Shown here: positions 17,006-26,162 of the stretch, piece by piece | How positions within the stretch are numbered: position 1 is the stretch's first letter | How the letters are laid out: every line of letters starts with the position of its first letter | Origin: Bifidobacterium asteroides | GTDB taxonomy: Bacteria > Actinomycetota > Actinomycetes > Actinomycetales > Bifidobacteriaceae | Assembly (NCBI RefSeq): GCF_009683175.1 | Contig: NZ_WKKW01000003.1 | Span: forward strand, 62,001 to 126,000 | DNA: 64,000 nucleotides | Direction: 5' to 3' | Notes under the pieces: model-generated | The model's database searches: none | The model's input: the letters and a program-made list of their open reading frames with translations, nothing else | Told to the model about the DNA's origin: nothing | Translations under genes and position numbers: made by a program

Positions 17006-18202
17006 ATGGCAATCAAGCAATCCTCAAAAACGGCGAGCGGAACGCTGATCTTCTCCCTGATGGCCGGTTACTCGATCGTGTACATGGACAAGAACATGAT
17101 CTCGACCGCCATCATCCCCATCTCCGAGCAGTTCCACCTTGACTCGGGGCAGACAGGCATCATTATGTCGGCCTTCTTCCTGGGCTACTCGCTCATGCAG
17201 ATTCCCAGCGGCTGGCTGGCCGACAGGCTTGGGGCCAAGCGTGTGTTGATGGCCTCCATGATCATCATTGGTCTGTTCAGCTACCTGTTCGGCCTGGCCA
17301 ATGGCCTGGCCTTCTTCATCATCGTCCGGTTCTTCGCCGGCATGGGCCACGGAGGCTACCCGCCCTCCTGCTCCAAGTCGATCGCGGAGAATTTCCCTCA
17401 GGAACGGCGCACCTTCGTACAGTCGCTGATCCTGTCGACCTCGGGCATCGGCGGCATCCTGGCCTTCGTCCTGGGCGCCAACCTGGTCGCCATCAACTGG
17501 CACCTGGCCTACGCTGTGCTGGGCACCCTCTATCTGCTGGCCTTTGTCTGCATTCTGATCTTCGTGCCCTCCAAACCCCGGCAGCCCGAGGTTGACCAGA
17601 AGCCCGGAGCCAAGGGTGCAGGGTTCCTCGAGGTCCTGAAGAACCGGAACGTGCTGGTCCTCTTCGTGGCCATGCTTCTGCTCAACATCCTCCTGTACGG
17701 CAATATCTCCTGGATGCCCACCTTCATAAAGAACACCTTCGGCCTTACGATTGGCCAGGCCGGCATCCTGCTGGCGGTCAATGCGGTCTTCACGACCGTC
17801 GCCACCATCTATGCTGGTCAGCTGCTCTCGAAGCTCTTCCTGGGCAGGGAGAAGGTGGCCATCCTGGGCGCCGGGGTGATCAGTGCCGTCCTGGTGGTCT
17901 GCTTCGTCTTCTCGCGCAACATCTGGCTCTCCCTCCTGCTGCTGATCCTGGTATCCTGCGTCTCCGTGGTGGCCTTCACCGGCATCTTCACCTGGCCCCA
18001 CAAGATCATGGACCCGCACATCATCGGCTCCGCCATCGGCATCATCAATACCGGCGGCACCCTGGGCGGGTTCCTGGCCCCCATGATCATCGGTTACCTG
18101 GTCAAGGCCGCCGGCGGCTCCTTCGTCGGAGCCTTCCTCTTCATGGGTGCGGCGGCCATCGCCTCCGGCCTCATGGCTCTGCTGGTCAAGGTCGGCAAGT
18201 AA
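17006..18202 (+). CDS. MFS transporter (anion:cation symporter-like)
   Basis: A 398-residue permease with about 12 membrane segments. Typical MFS motif GWLADRLGAKRVL follows the second helix; the first helix has the YMDKNMISTAI pattern seen in the organic-anion symporter branch. It lies directly after the AbgB-like amidohydrolase on the same strand and is followed at once by a terminator hairpin, so the two form a small unit. The substrate is most simply that of the amidohydrolase (an amide-linked carboxylate), which is inference from context. Confidence 0.85.
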   Translation: MAIKQSSKTASGTLIFSLMAGYSIVYMDKNMISTAIIPISEQFHLDSGQTGIIMSAFFLGYSLMQIPSGWLADRLGAKRVLMASMIIIGLFSYLFGLANGLAFFIIVRFFAGMGHGGYPPSCSKSIAENFPQERRTFVQSLILSTSGIGGILAFVLGANLVAINWHLAYAVLGTLYLLAFVCILIFVPSKPRQPEVDQKPGAKGAGFLEVLKNRNVLVLFVAMLLLNILLYGNISWMPTFIKNTFGLTIGQAGILLAVNAVFTTVATIYAGQLLSKLFLGREKVAILGAGVISAVLVVCFVFSRNIWLSLLLLILVSCVSVVAFTGIFTWPHKIMDPHIIGSAIGIINTGGTLGGFLAPMIIGYLVKAAGGSFVGAFLFMGAAAIASGLMALLVKVGK

Positions 18203-18205
18203 AGC

Positions 18206-18226
18206 CGAGGCTGAGGTAGCCTCGTT
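18206..18226 (+). terminator. Hairpin after the MFS transporter
   Basis: CGAGGCT (18206-18212), 5-base loop, AGCCTCG (18218-18224), then TT; it begins 4 bases after the stop codon. The T-tract is short. Confidence 0.55.
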
Positions 18227-18380
18227 CAGGCTTCCGGGTCCGAAGATCAAGGGGTCCGAGATCGAGTCATGACTGCCGATTAAGTGCAAGCAGTCACTGT
18301 CAAAGGACTGTCGCTTCTTTAGGATCCTTCGATTCCTTGGTTCTGACCACAGGTGTTTAAATGAGGATGTTTTTACAAGA

Positions 18381-18422
18381 GAAAGGCCCGCTCCCTGAGC
18401 AATTTCAGGGAGCGGGCCTTTC
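18381..18422. terminator. Strong bidirectional terminator
   Basis: A perfect 18-bp stem (18381-18398 with 18405-18422) and 6-base loop with A-rich 5' and T-rich 3' ends, between the plus-strand transporter and the minus-strand GH32 gene. The 180 bases before it hold no gene I can support. Confidence 0.9.
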
Positions 18423-18445
18423 CTATGCCGACCAGGGAAGTAGGA

Positions 18446-19969
18446 TTAGCGATCCGGCTCTTCCCAGATGGTGCCCAGTTTGGCGATGGAGATGGAGTTA
18501 ATCAGGGCCTTGCCTTCGCCGGATTCGGCAATCAGGCGGATGCCGCGCGGTCCTTCGGCGGGGAAGGAGTAGGAGGACATGATCTCCAGGCCGTCGTTTA
18601 CGACGACCTCGATCGAGCCCCGGTCCACGATGATGCGCAGCTTGAGCTTGCCCGAGGACTTGTCGACGGGAGCAGTGCGGTAGCCACGGTCCCCATAGGT
18701 GTTGCAGTGGCGGTCGAGCACCACGCGGCCCAGCTGGTCGTCATAGCAGACCAGCGTGTGGTCACCTGATTGGGTCCGATGAATCTCCAGGCCGATGCGC
18801 TCGGCCTGGGACTTGTTCAGGTCGATCTCCATATTGATGTCGGCGGTCTGCGCATCGTCCACCAGATCCTGGCTGCCGTTGACCTCCAGCTCGATGGGAC
18901 CGAAGTCCTGCCTGTCCTGGTCCAGGTCGGAGAACTCGCGTACTGGCAGGCAACGCAGGTGATCGCCGGCCAGGGTGACCTCGCGAGGTACGGTGAACTG
19001 GCCACACCAGCCATCCTCCTGCATGGGGATGGGTTCGGTGAATGGGCTCATCCAGCCGAAGACCAGCCGACGGCCGTCAGGGGCCTGGAAGGTCTGCGGT
19101 GCATAGAAGTTATGGCCGTCGTCCCAGAGGTGGAATTCAGTCTCCTGATGGAAGTCGCCGCCGGGCTGCCAGCTGCCGATCACATAGCCGGCGTTGTTGT
19201 GGTTGCGGGCTTCGAACCCATGGGGCTTCAGGCCCATGGCCGAGTAGCAGATAACCCATTTGTCCTCCAGGGGGAACATGTCAGGGCATTCCAGCATGAA
19301 GACCTCAGGGTCGGGGTGCCGGTAGATGACCCGGTCGAAGGTCCAGTGCTCCATGTCCTTGGAGGTGTACATCCAGATCTCGCCCCGGTGGGCGGGTGTG
19401 CTGACTCCGAAGACCATGTACCAGAGCCCACCCATCTTCCACACCTTGGGATCGCGGAAGTGCAGGATCTTGTCGTCGGGGCAGGGGACTACGACCCCCT
19501 TCTTTTCGAAGTGGATGCCGTCCGTGGAGACAGCCATGCACTGCTCCTGGAGGTTGCCGTCATCTTCATTGACCCCATTGCGCCAGCGGTGACCGGTGTA
19601 ATAGATGGTCAGACGGCCGTCGTCGCCCACCACGGCCGATCCGGAGAAGACTCCGTCCTTCTCGACCTCCAGGGTGGGCGCCATGGCCAGGGGCTCGCGA
19701 CGCCAGGTGACCAGGTCGGCGCTGGACACATGTCCCCAGTGCATGTTGCCCCACTCACTTCCGTAGGGGTTGAGCTGGAAGTAGGCATGATAGCGCCCCT
19801 TGTAGTAGCTCAGGCCGTTGGGGTCATTGATCCATCCGGCCTTGGAGGCGATGTGGCACTGGGGATACCAGCGGTCATTGCGGGTGGCGAAGAGCCGATC
19901 TATGCTCTTCTGGGCCTTGTTCAGCTGAGCGCTCATATCGGCGTTTTCCTTGGTTGCTGACTGGTTCAT
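18446..19969 (-). CDS. cscA: Beta-fructofuranosidase (GH32)
   Basis: Intracellular hydrolase of sucrose and short fructans, 507 residues with no signal peptide. The GH32 residues are present: nucleophile D49 in WINDPNG, transition-state stabiliser in FRDPKVW (RDP at 172-174), and acid/base E227 in ECPD. The C-terminal beta-sandwich follows from about 340. An AAGGATTCAAGG stretch precedes the start. It is the second gene of the csc operon, 49 bases after the permease, so uptake and cleavage are co-expressed. Confidence 0.93.
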   Translation of the reverse strand: MNQSATKENADMSAQLNKAQKSIDRLFATRNDRWYPQCHIASKAGWINDPNGLSYYKGRYHAYFQLNPYGSEWGNMHWGHVSSADLVTWRREPLAMAPTLEVEKDGVFSGSAVVGDDGRLTIYYTGHRWRNGVNEDDGNLQEQCMAVSTDGIHFEKKGVVVPCPDDKILHFRDPKVWKMGGLWYMVFGVSTPAHRGEIWMYTSKDMEHWTFDRVIYRHPDPEVFMLECPDMFPLEDKWVICYSAMGLKPHGFEARNHNNAGYVIGSWQPGGDFHQETEFHLWDDGHNFYAPQTFQAPDGRRLVFGWMSPFTEPIPMQEDGWCGQFTVPREVTLAGDHLRCLPVREFSDLDQDRQDFGPIELEVNGSQDLVDDAQTADINMEIDLNKSQAERIGLEIHRTQSGDHTLVCYDDQLGRVVLDRHCNTYGDRGYRTAPVDKSSGKLKLRIIVDRGSIEVVVNDGLEIMSSYSFPAEGPRGIRLIAESGEGKALINSISIAKLGTIWEEPDR

Positions 19970-20018
19970 CCTTGAATCCTTTCGGGTTGGATGGGTGCTG
20001 ATGATGATTGATCTGGGA

Positions 20019-21311
20019 TCAGCCCTGGGTCACGGCGGACTTCTGTGAATCCCTGATGAAGGGATCGCCGTCCACCTGCTGGTCGTCGCGCTTGAGCACG
20101 AAGATGCCGTAGATCAGGGCAGCGAGAACCACCAGGGAGATGGTGTAGAAGGTGACCTGGTCGCCGGCGCGATCGTGGAGCATGCCCAGCGGGGTGGACA
20201 GGATCACCTGGCCGACCTGGGAGGCAATCTGGAAGCCCACCATGTAAAGGGTGGCGGACAGCTTGGGGTTGAAGTGCAGGGTGAAGTAGCGGAAGGCCGG
20301 CAGGCTGAAGAGCGGGACCTCGATGGAGTGGAAGAGCTTGACGATGGAGACCATGACCGGATCGTGGAAGAACCCGCACAGTCCGATTCTGGCGAACATG
20401 ACCGTAGCCCCCAATAAGAGGGAGTTGCGCACGCCGATCTTGCGCATGATGATTGGGACGACTCCCATCATGGCTGATTCCAGGAAGACCTGGAAGGAGT
20501 TGAGGATGCCGTAGACCTGGTTGCCCAACTGCGGCGTAGCGAAGAGGTTGGCGTAATAAGTTGGGAACATCTGCTGGTCGAAGACCGTGTAGAAGGTGTT
20601 GGTGAAGATCATGAAGACGATCAGCAGCCAGAGGGCCGGCATGCCCAGCACGTGGAGCATATCACCCAGAGAAGGCTGGGACTTCTCGCCCTCGGGGGTC
20701 GATTCGCGGCGAATCTCGTCACGCTGTTCATCAGGGATCCAGAAGGCGTAGACCAGCAGCATGCATAGGCCAAAAGCTGATCCCAGCCAGAAGTTGATCA
20801 TGGGATTGATGTTGAAGACAAAGCCGGCGATCAGGGCCACAATTGCGTAGCCGAAGGAGCCCCAGGCCCTGGACTGTCCATACTCGAAGCCGAACTTGCG
20901 AGAATAGCGCTCGGTGATGGCTTCGATCAAGGAGCAGCCCGACATGAAGCCGGCAGAGAGGACCACCGCGCCAAGCATGGCGCCCAGCATTATGTTGGAG
21001 CGCATGAGCGGCGCGTAGATGAATTGGACGAAGGGCCCCACCAGAGCGGCGATGGCAGCGATGAAGATGGCCAGACGGCGCTTGACTCCCAGTTCGTCCT
21101 GAATGACCCCGTAGACGAACATGATGATCAGGGTTGCTACGGAATTGATGGAGTAGATGTTGCCGACCTGGGTATTGGTCATGCCAAGCCCTGTTACCAG
21201 CCATCGCTGGTAGAAGGACCACCAGACTCCCCAGGCGCAGAAGAAGAAGAATATTCCGGTGGAGGATTCCAAATATGATGGATTCCTCCACGCCGATAAT
21301 TTGGCGGCCAT
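20019..21311 (-). CDS. cscB: LacY/CscB-type sugar:proton symporter
   Basis: A 430-residue oligosaccharide:H+ symporter with 12 membrane helices. The N-terminus (PSYLESSTGIFFFFCAWGVWWSFYQRWL) is typical of the LacY/sucrose-permease branch, and the loop YGVIQDELGVKRRLA matches the MFS motif after helix 2. A GAGGGG ribosome binding site precedes the ATG. The promoter and two operators lie about 90-125 bases upstream. Together with the GH32 enzyme the substrate is probably sucrose or a short fructo-oligosaccharide (inference). Confidence 0.9.
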   Translation of the reverse strand: MAAKLSAWRNPSYLESSTGIFFFFCAWGVWWSFYQRWLVTGLGMTNTQVGNIYSINSVATLIIMFVYGVIQDELGVKRRLAIFIAAIAALVGPFVQFIYAPLMRSNIMLGAMLGAVVLSAGFMSGCSLIEAITERYSRKFGFEYGQSRAWGSFGYAIVALIAGFVFNINPMINFWLGSAFGLCMLLVYAFWIPDEQRDEIRRESTPEGEKSQPSLGDMLHVLGMPALWLLIVFMIFTNTFYTVFDQQMFPTYYANLFATPQLGNQVYGILNSFQVFLESAMMGVVPIIMRKIGVRNSLLLGATVMFARIGLCGFFHDPVMVSIVKLFHSIEVPLFSLPAFRYFTLHFNPKLSATLYMVGFQIASQVGQVILSTPLGMLHDRAGDQVTFYTISLVVLAALIYGIFVLKRDDQQVDGDPFIRDSQKSAVTQG

Positions 21312-21400
21312 GCTGCCCCTCTTTCCTTGTTGTGCACCGCTTCTCCGCAGTGTCTTCCGGTTCGATGCACTTCCTATGTGCAGAGCGAATCCTTGTAGGT

Positions 21401-21429
21401 ATAGTAAGCCGTCAATCGATTTACGTCAA
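21401..21429 (-). promoter_or_regulatory. cscB promoter
   Basis: Minus strand -35 TTGACG (21429-21424), 17-base spacer, -10 TACTAT (21406-21401). Both operators overlap the -35 and spacer. The leader is about 80 bases. Confidence 0.7.
21411..21424. promoter_or_regulatory. LacI-type operator O1
   Basis: The 14-bp near-palindrome GTCAATCGATTTAC, centred on CG with one mismatched pair, as in LacI-family sites. It covers the promoter spacer. Confidence 0.6.
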
Positions 21430-21438
21430 ACGATTGAC
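21425..21438. promoter_or_regulatory. LacI-type operator O2
   Basis: GTCAAACGATTGAC, a 14-bp palindrome with central CG and one mismatched pair, abutting O1 with no gap. It overlaps the -35 hexamer. Confidence 0.65.
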
Positions 21439-21580
21439 TGTTGATGTCAGTTCTTACCCACACGGTGAGTGGTTAGCAGGGGATCTTGGCTGATTGGCTG
21501 TTGGCGACTGGTATCAAGCTAGCCAGAATTGGACCTGGGTTCGGCATCTTGCGACAGTGAAGGGGAAGGGTGAGTGTGGC

Positions 21581-22654
21581 TTAGCGGCTGGCCGGGACCA
21601 GGTCTGAGGTGGCATCGAGGCGGGTAGAGCCCTTGCGAATCAGGGCGCAATGGATGCGTACCCCGCCAGCTTGATCGAGCGGCGGAAGGACAGCACGGGT
21701 ATCGGGCAGTGGAAGAGCACCGCGGCGGGGATTGATTTGTGCCAGCAGTCGTCGCACCGCCCAGAAGCCCATCTCGTAGTGAGGCAGTTCGACCGTGGTC
21801 AGGGGAGGGGCCGAGGTCTCGGCTACGACCTGGTGGTTGTCCACGCCCACCAGACTCAGGTCCCTGCCGATGACCAGATGGCGTGCGGCGGCGGCCTGGT
21901 AGAGGTAAAAGGAACGCGAATCATTGAAGCAGAAGACGCCATCGGGGTGCTGGTCGTCCATCAGATCGTTTGTCTGATCCATGGCCTCCTGATTGAAGCC
22001 CACCAGTCGGATTAAGGCCTGACTTGCAGGTAATCCCGCTTCCTTAAGAGCGGTCTGATATCCGCGTATTCTGTCTTCCTGCGCCGGCAGATCCTGTGTG
22101 GTGCCCAGGTAGGCCACTCGACGACTACCTGATTCGATCAAATGTCGGGTGGCATCGTAGCCGATCAGAAACTCGTCAGGCGCGATGCTGGGGCAGCGGT
22201 TGGCCCGCTCCACTGCGTTGACCACCACGGCAGGGCAGGAACGCAGCGTCTGGGGCAGGTCGACATTCTGGTCATACATCTTGGCGAAGAGGAAACCGTC
22301 CACCCCATAGCGCTTCAGGGCCTGAATCTGTTCTGATTCACGGATGCCCCCATCGGTGGAGACGGTGAGAAGCACATAGCCGCGCTCGGCCGCCGCATCC
22401 TGTGCGCCCTGAATGATGGCGCCGGCGTATGGCGTGGTGGCCACCTCTTCGCTGATGAAGCCCAGCATGCCGGTCTTGCTGGTGCGCAGGGACCGGGCCA
22501 TGGGGTTGGGCCGATAGCCCAGGGTTTTGGCTGTGTTGCGCACCTTTAGGGCGGTCTCCGACTTGACCCTGCCCTTATCGCGGCCGTTGAGCACCAGAGA
22601 GACTGTGGAGACGGATACGCCTGTGCGTGCGGCAATCTGCTTCATCGTGATCAT
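21581..22654 (-). CDS. LacI-family repressor of the csc operon
   Basis: A 357-residue regulator. The N-terminal helix-turn-helix reads TMKQIAARTGVSVSTVSLVLNGR, with the hinge region RPNPMARSLRTSKTG, followed by a periplasmic-binding-protein-like effector domain (about 60-335). ATG at 22654 is preceded by AAGG. It lies upstream of cscB on the same strand and most likely binds the tandem operators at 21411-21438; sucrose or fructose 6-phosphate as inducer is a guess. It may be co-transcribed with the thiamine-binding gene 61 bases upstream. Confidence 0.9.
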   Translation of the reverse strand: MITMKQIAARTGVSVSTVSLVLNGRDKGRVKSETALKVRNTAKTLGYRPNPMARSLRTSKTGMLGFISEEVATTPYAGAIIQGAQDAAAERGYVLLTVSTDGGIRESEQIQALKRYGVDGFLFAKMYDQNVDLPQTLRSCPAVVVNAVERANRCPSIAPDEFLIGYDATRHLIESGSRRVAYLGTTQDLPAQEDRIRGYQTALKEAGLPASQALIRLVGFNQEAMDQTNDLMDDQHPDGVFCFNDSRSFYLYQAAAARHLVIGRDLSLVGVDNHQVVAETSAPPLTTVELPHYEMGFWAVRRLLAQINPRRGALPLPDTRAVLPPLDQAGGVRIHCALIRKGSTRLDATSDLVPASR

Positions 22655-22715
22655 GGGCACACCTTAACCTGCTCAGGCGATTTCAGCCCGGTTGATCTTC
22701 AGTGACAGGGAGCTT

Positions 22716-23051
22716 TCAGCGGTTTTCCCCGCCCAGGATCCGGTCGACCCGCTCCACCTTCTCGTGAATCTGGTCCCGCTTGCCGGGACGGATGTCAAGC
22801 CTGAGATTGACGCCGGTCCGATACCCCTGCTCGGCCAGGACCCGTGTGGCTTCTTCCACGACCTCCATGACCCGGTGCAGATCCCCTTCGACGACCGTGC
22901 TCATGGCATTGGTCTGGTTGGGCAGCCCCGAATCCCTGATGACCTTGATGACCTGGGCCACATAGGTGGACAGTTCCTCACCCTGACCGGAGGGCGCAAT
23001 CGTGACCTCGGCTACGGTGTTCAGATAGGATGGGTCGTTTACATCGGGCAT
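22716..23051 (-). CDS. MTH1187/YqgV family thiamine-binding protein
   Basis: A 111-residue protein with a ferredoxin-like fold pattern. It matches the small MTH1187 family: AEVTIAPSGQGEELSTYVAQVIKVIRDSGLP, then MSTVVEGDLHRVMEVVEEA. Members bind thiamine or a pyrimidine precursor and form tetramers; the cellular role is unclear. No TPP riboswitch is visible upstream. Confidence 0.85.
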   Translation of the reverse strand: MPDVNDPSYLNTVAEVTIAPSGQGEELSTYVAQVIKVIRDSGLPNQTNAMSTVVEGDLHRVMEVVEEATRVLAEQGYRTGVNLRLDIRPGKRDQIHEKVERVDRILGGENR

Positions 23052-23248
23052 ATCGGGAACCTTTCCACATTGATTGGTGTTCGTAGGCAGGATGCCCGGT
23101 GTCCCCTGCGGTCACCAGCGCGGCCTCTCGCACCTTCCTCGATGGTAGGCCTTTACACTGACAGCAGGTCACCCGCCAAAGGTATGCTGGAGGCCGGTCA
23201 TCAGGTCGTATACCCCCAGGAGGGGTTCCCGAGCAGAAGGTGTGATCA

Positions 23249-24766
23249 GTGGCAGTATCGAAACTGGATGAGGTCATCTCCCTGGCCAAGCGCCGAGGAT
23301 TCGTCTTTCCCGCAGGGGAGATCTACGGCGGGACGCGCTCGGCCTGGGACTATGGCCCCCTGGGTGTGGCCCTCAAGGACAACATCAAGCGTGAGTGGTG
23401 GCGGACAATGGTGGTCACCCGCGACGACGTGGTCGGCGTGGACACCTCGGTCATCCTGCCCACAGCGGTCTGGGAGGCCTCGGGCCATGTGTCCGTATTC
23501 AACGACCCTCTGATCGAGTGCCTGAACTGCCACAAGCGTCACCGGGCCGACACCCTGGAGGAGGCCTACGTCGAGAAGCACGGCCACGATCCGGAAAACG
23601 GCCTCAAGGACATCCCCTGCCCGGACTGCGGCACCAAGGGCCAGTGGACCGAGCCGCGCGACTTCAACATGATGCTGCAGACCCACCTGGGTCCCGTCCA
23701 GGACGAAAAGAGCCTACACTACCTGCGCCCCGAGACCGCCCAGGGCATCTTCGTGGACTTCAAGTCCGTCATGGCCTCCTCACGTTCCAAGCCCCCCTTC
23801 GGCATCGCCAACATGGGCAAGAGCTTCCGCAACGAGATAACCCCAGGCAATTTCATCTTCCGTACCCGTGAGTTCGAGCAGATGGAGATGGAGTTCTTCG
23901 TCCACCCCGGCACCGACGAACAATGGCATCAGTACTGGATCGACGCCAGGACCCGTTGGTACGTGGACCTGGGCGTCAAGCCCGAAAACCTGCGCCATTA
24001 CGAGCACCCCAAGGAGAAGCTGGCCCACTATTCCAAGAGGACCGTTGACATCGAGTACCGGTTCGGCTTCCAGGGCTCCGAGTGGGGCGAGCTGGAGGGC
24101 GTGGCCAACCGCACCGACTACGACCTCAAGGCCCATGCCGAGCACTCGGGCGAGGACCTGAGCTACTTCGACCAGGCCAGCGGGGAACGCTACATTCCCT
24201 ACGTGATCGAGCCCGCGGCCGGTCTGACGCGCTCGCTGATGGCCTTCCTGGTGGATGCCTATGACGTGGACGAGGCCCCCAACACCAAGGGCGGGGTCGA
24301 CCGTCGCACCGTGCTGCGTCTGGATCCGAGGCTGGCCCCGGTCAAGGCCGCGGTCCTGCCCCTGTCCAAGAAGCCTGATCTGCAGCGGATCGCCCACGAC
24401 CTGGCCGCCGACCTGCGCCAGAACGAGTGGATGGTGGACTACGACGAGTCCGGTGCAATCGGCCGCCGCTACCGTCGTCAGGATGAGATCGGCACACCCC
24501 TGTGCATCACCGTGGACTTCGACACCCTGGACGACAAGGCCGTCACCATCCGCAACCGCGACTCCATGCAGCAGGACCGCGTGGCCCTGGAGCAGGTGGA
24601 GGACTATGTGCGCAAGGTTGTAGGCGAGCAGCGTGTCCGTTACCCCATGGGCCCGTCCGACCTGACCGGTACGCGCGCCGCTGACGGCTACACGGACCTG
24701 GCCAGCGAGCCGGGCACGGACGAAAGCGAACCCATCAAGGTGGCCGAGGCCGGTGGCCGGTACTGA
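23249..24766 (+). CDS. glyS: Glycyl-tRNA synthetase (dimeric type)
   Basis: Charges tRNA-Gly. Length 505 residues, the single-chain alpha2 type. GTG start with AGAAGG 8 bases upstream. Class II features: motif 1 around [20 protein letters not shown], motif 2 [25 protein letters not shown], and motif 3 near [11 protein letters not shown] CxxC...CxxC insertion ([16 protein letters not shown]) is seen. The anticodon-binding domain begins near residue 360. It overlaps the downstream dusB by 14 bases. No T-box leader is visible. Confidence 0.97.
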   Translation: MAVSKLDEVISLAKRRGFVFPAGEIYGGTRSAWDYGPLGVALKDNIKREWWRTMVVTRDDVVGVDTSVILPTAVWEASGHVSVFNDPLIECLNCHKRHRADTLEEAYVEKHGHDPENGLKDIPCPDCGTKGQWTEPRDFNMMLQTHLGPVQDEKSLHYLRPETAQGIFVDFKSVMASSRSKPPFGIANMGKSFRNEITPGNFIFRTREFEQMEMEFFVHPGTDEQWHQYWIDARTRWYVDLGVKPENLRHYEHPKEKLAHYSKRTVDIEYRFGFQGSEWGELEGVANRTDYDLKAHAEHSGEDLSYFDQASGERYIPYVIEPAAGLTRSLMAFLVDAYDVDEAPNTKGGVDRRTVLRLDPRLAPVKAAVLPLSKKPDLQRIAHDLAADLRQNEWMVDYDESGAIGRRYRRQDEIGTPLCITVDFDTLDDKAVTIRNRDSMQQDRVALEQVEDYVRKVVGEQRVRYPMGPSDLTGTRAADGYTDLASEPGTDESEPIKVAEAGGRY

Positions 24767-25931
24767 GATTGATCGCCAGACCCTGAAGGTTGCCCCGGTG
24801 AAGCTGGGCCCGATAACCGTACCTGTTCCGGTCATGCTTTCGCCCATGGCGGGCGTGACCAACTGGCCCTTCCGCTTGCTCTGTCGCGAGTATGGACCCG
24901 ACGGACTGTATGTGGGGGAGATGGTGACGGCCCGGGCTCTGGTGGCGCGCAACCCCAAGGCCTTCCGGCTCTGCCGCTTCGCCCCTCAGGAGAAGGTGCG
25001 CTCCCTGCAGCTGTACGGAGTGGACCCGCAGATTATGGAGCAAGCCACCCGGATGGTGGTCGATGCCGGCTGGGCCGATCATATCGATATGAACTTCGGC
25101 TGCCCGGTCCCCAAGGTCACCAGGCATGGCGGCGGGTCCGCCCTGCCCTGGAAGACCGACCTCTTTGCCGAACTGGTCCATCGGGTGGTCGCTGTCTGTT
25201 CCCCTGCCGGAATCCCCGTCACCGCAAAGATCCGGGTGGGCATCGACCACCAGCATGAGACCTTTATGGAGGCGGCCCATATCGCCCAGGAGGAGGGGTG
25301 CGCCGCCGTCACCCTGCACGCCAGGACCACGGCTGAATACTATGGCGGCCATTCCGACTGGGACCGGATCGCTCAGTTGGTCCAGGCCGTAGACATCCCC
25401 GTCTTCGGCAACGGTGACATCTGGACCGCCGAGGATGCCCTGGACATGTTCGCCCAGACCGGCTGCGCAGGCGTGGCCATAGGCCGGGGCTGTCAGGGCC
25501 GTCCCTGGCTCTTTGCCGACATCGCGGCGGCCCTGGCCGGCTCTACGGAACGGCAGGAGCCAACCCTGGGTCAGGTGGGAGCCATCATGGCCCGCCACGC
25601 CAGGCTTCTGGTCGAGTTCTATGACGGTGACGAGCGCATGGCCGTCCACGATATGCGCAAGCACGTGGCCTGGTATCTCAAGGGCTTCGCCGTAGGCGGC
25701 CAGGTACGCCGCGACTTCATGTCCTGCGAGAGCCTGGAGGATATGGACCGCTGCATCGCCAATCTGGACCAGGACATGCCCTATCCCCGGGCCGTGGCTG
25801 GCAAGCCCCGGGGTCGGGTCCGCTATGCCAAGAAGGTCCGCCTGCCCTATGGCTGGCTGGATTCGCGGACCACCACCCATCAGGAGCGCGAGACGCTCTT
25901 CGGCAACGACCCCATGGACGCCTCCTACTGA
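24753..25931 (+). CDS. dusB: tRNA-dihydrouridine synthase
   Basis: An FMN- and NADPH-dependent enzyme that reduces uridines in the tRNA D-loop. Length 392 residues, GTG start inside the end of glyS. TIM-barrel motifs: [13 protein letters not shown] (FMN), [19 protein letters not shown] with the catalytic Cys, [23 protein letters not shown] and [15 protein letters not shown]. The family resembles DusB/Dus-like proteins of actinobacteria; which uridine is reduced is not predictable here. Confidence 0.94.
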   Translation: MAGTEIDRQTLKVAPVKLGPITVPVPVMLSPMAGVTNWPFRLLCREYGPDGLYVGEMVTARALVARNPKAFRLCRFAPQEKVRSLQLYGVDPQIMEQATRMVVDAGWADHIDMNFGCPVPKVTRHGGGSALPWKTDLFAELVHRVVAVCSPAGIPVTAKIRVGIDHQHETFMEAAHIAQEEGCAAVTLHARTTAEYYGGHSDWDRIAQLVQAVDIPVFGNGDIWTAEDALDMFAQTGCAGVAIGRGCQGRPWLFADIAAALAGSTERQEPTLGQVGAIMARHARLLVEFYDGDERMAVHDMRKHVAWYLKGFAVGGQVRRDFMSCESLEDMDRCIANLDQDMPYPRAVAGKPRGRVRYAKKVRLPYGWLDSRTTTHQERETLFGNDPMDASY

Positions 25932-26162
25932 AGCCGGAAATATTTCCGTCACCAACCATGCGCACCCGGGTCTAGAATCAGGGTTTAGAATACGGACAGA
26001 ACGGCGTGGAGGTTCTTTCGGAAGGCCAGGGCGGTTGGCTCTGACCTCCCGGACCCTAGGCCCACGGCCGTCAGGGAGGGTCGGAACGCCTGTGGGCAAA
26101 TGCGTGTTGGCGTATATGACCTGCGCTAGAGTTGAGCGTAACGTGAGTGACGGGAGCATACT

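Noticed and set aside
22655-22715. Second csc-type operator for autoregulation of the LacI gene
   Set aside because: No GTCAA-type CG-centred palindrome is present in this gap.
23052-23248. T-box riboswitch upstream of glyS
   Set aside because: No antiterminator T-box sequence or specifier stem could be found in the 197 bases.
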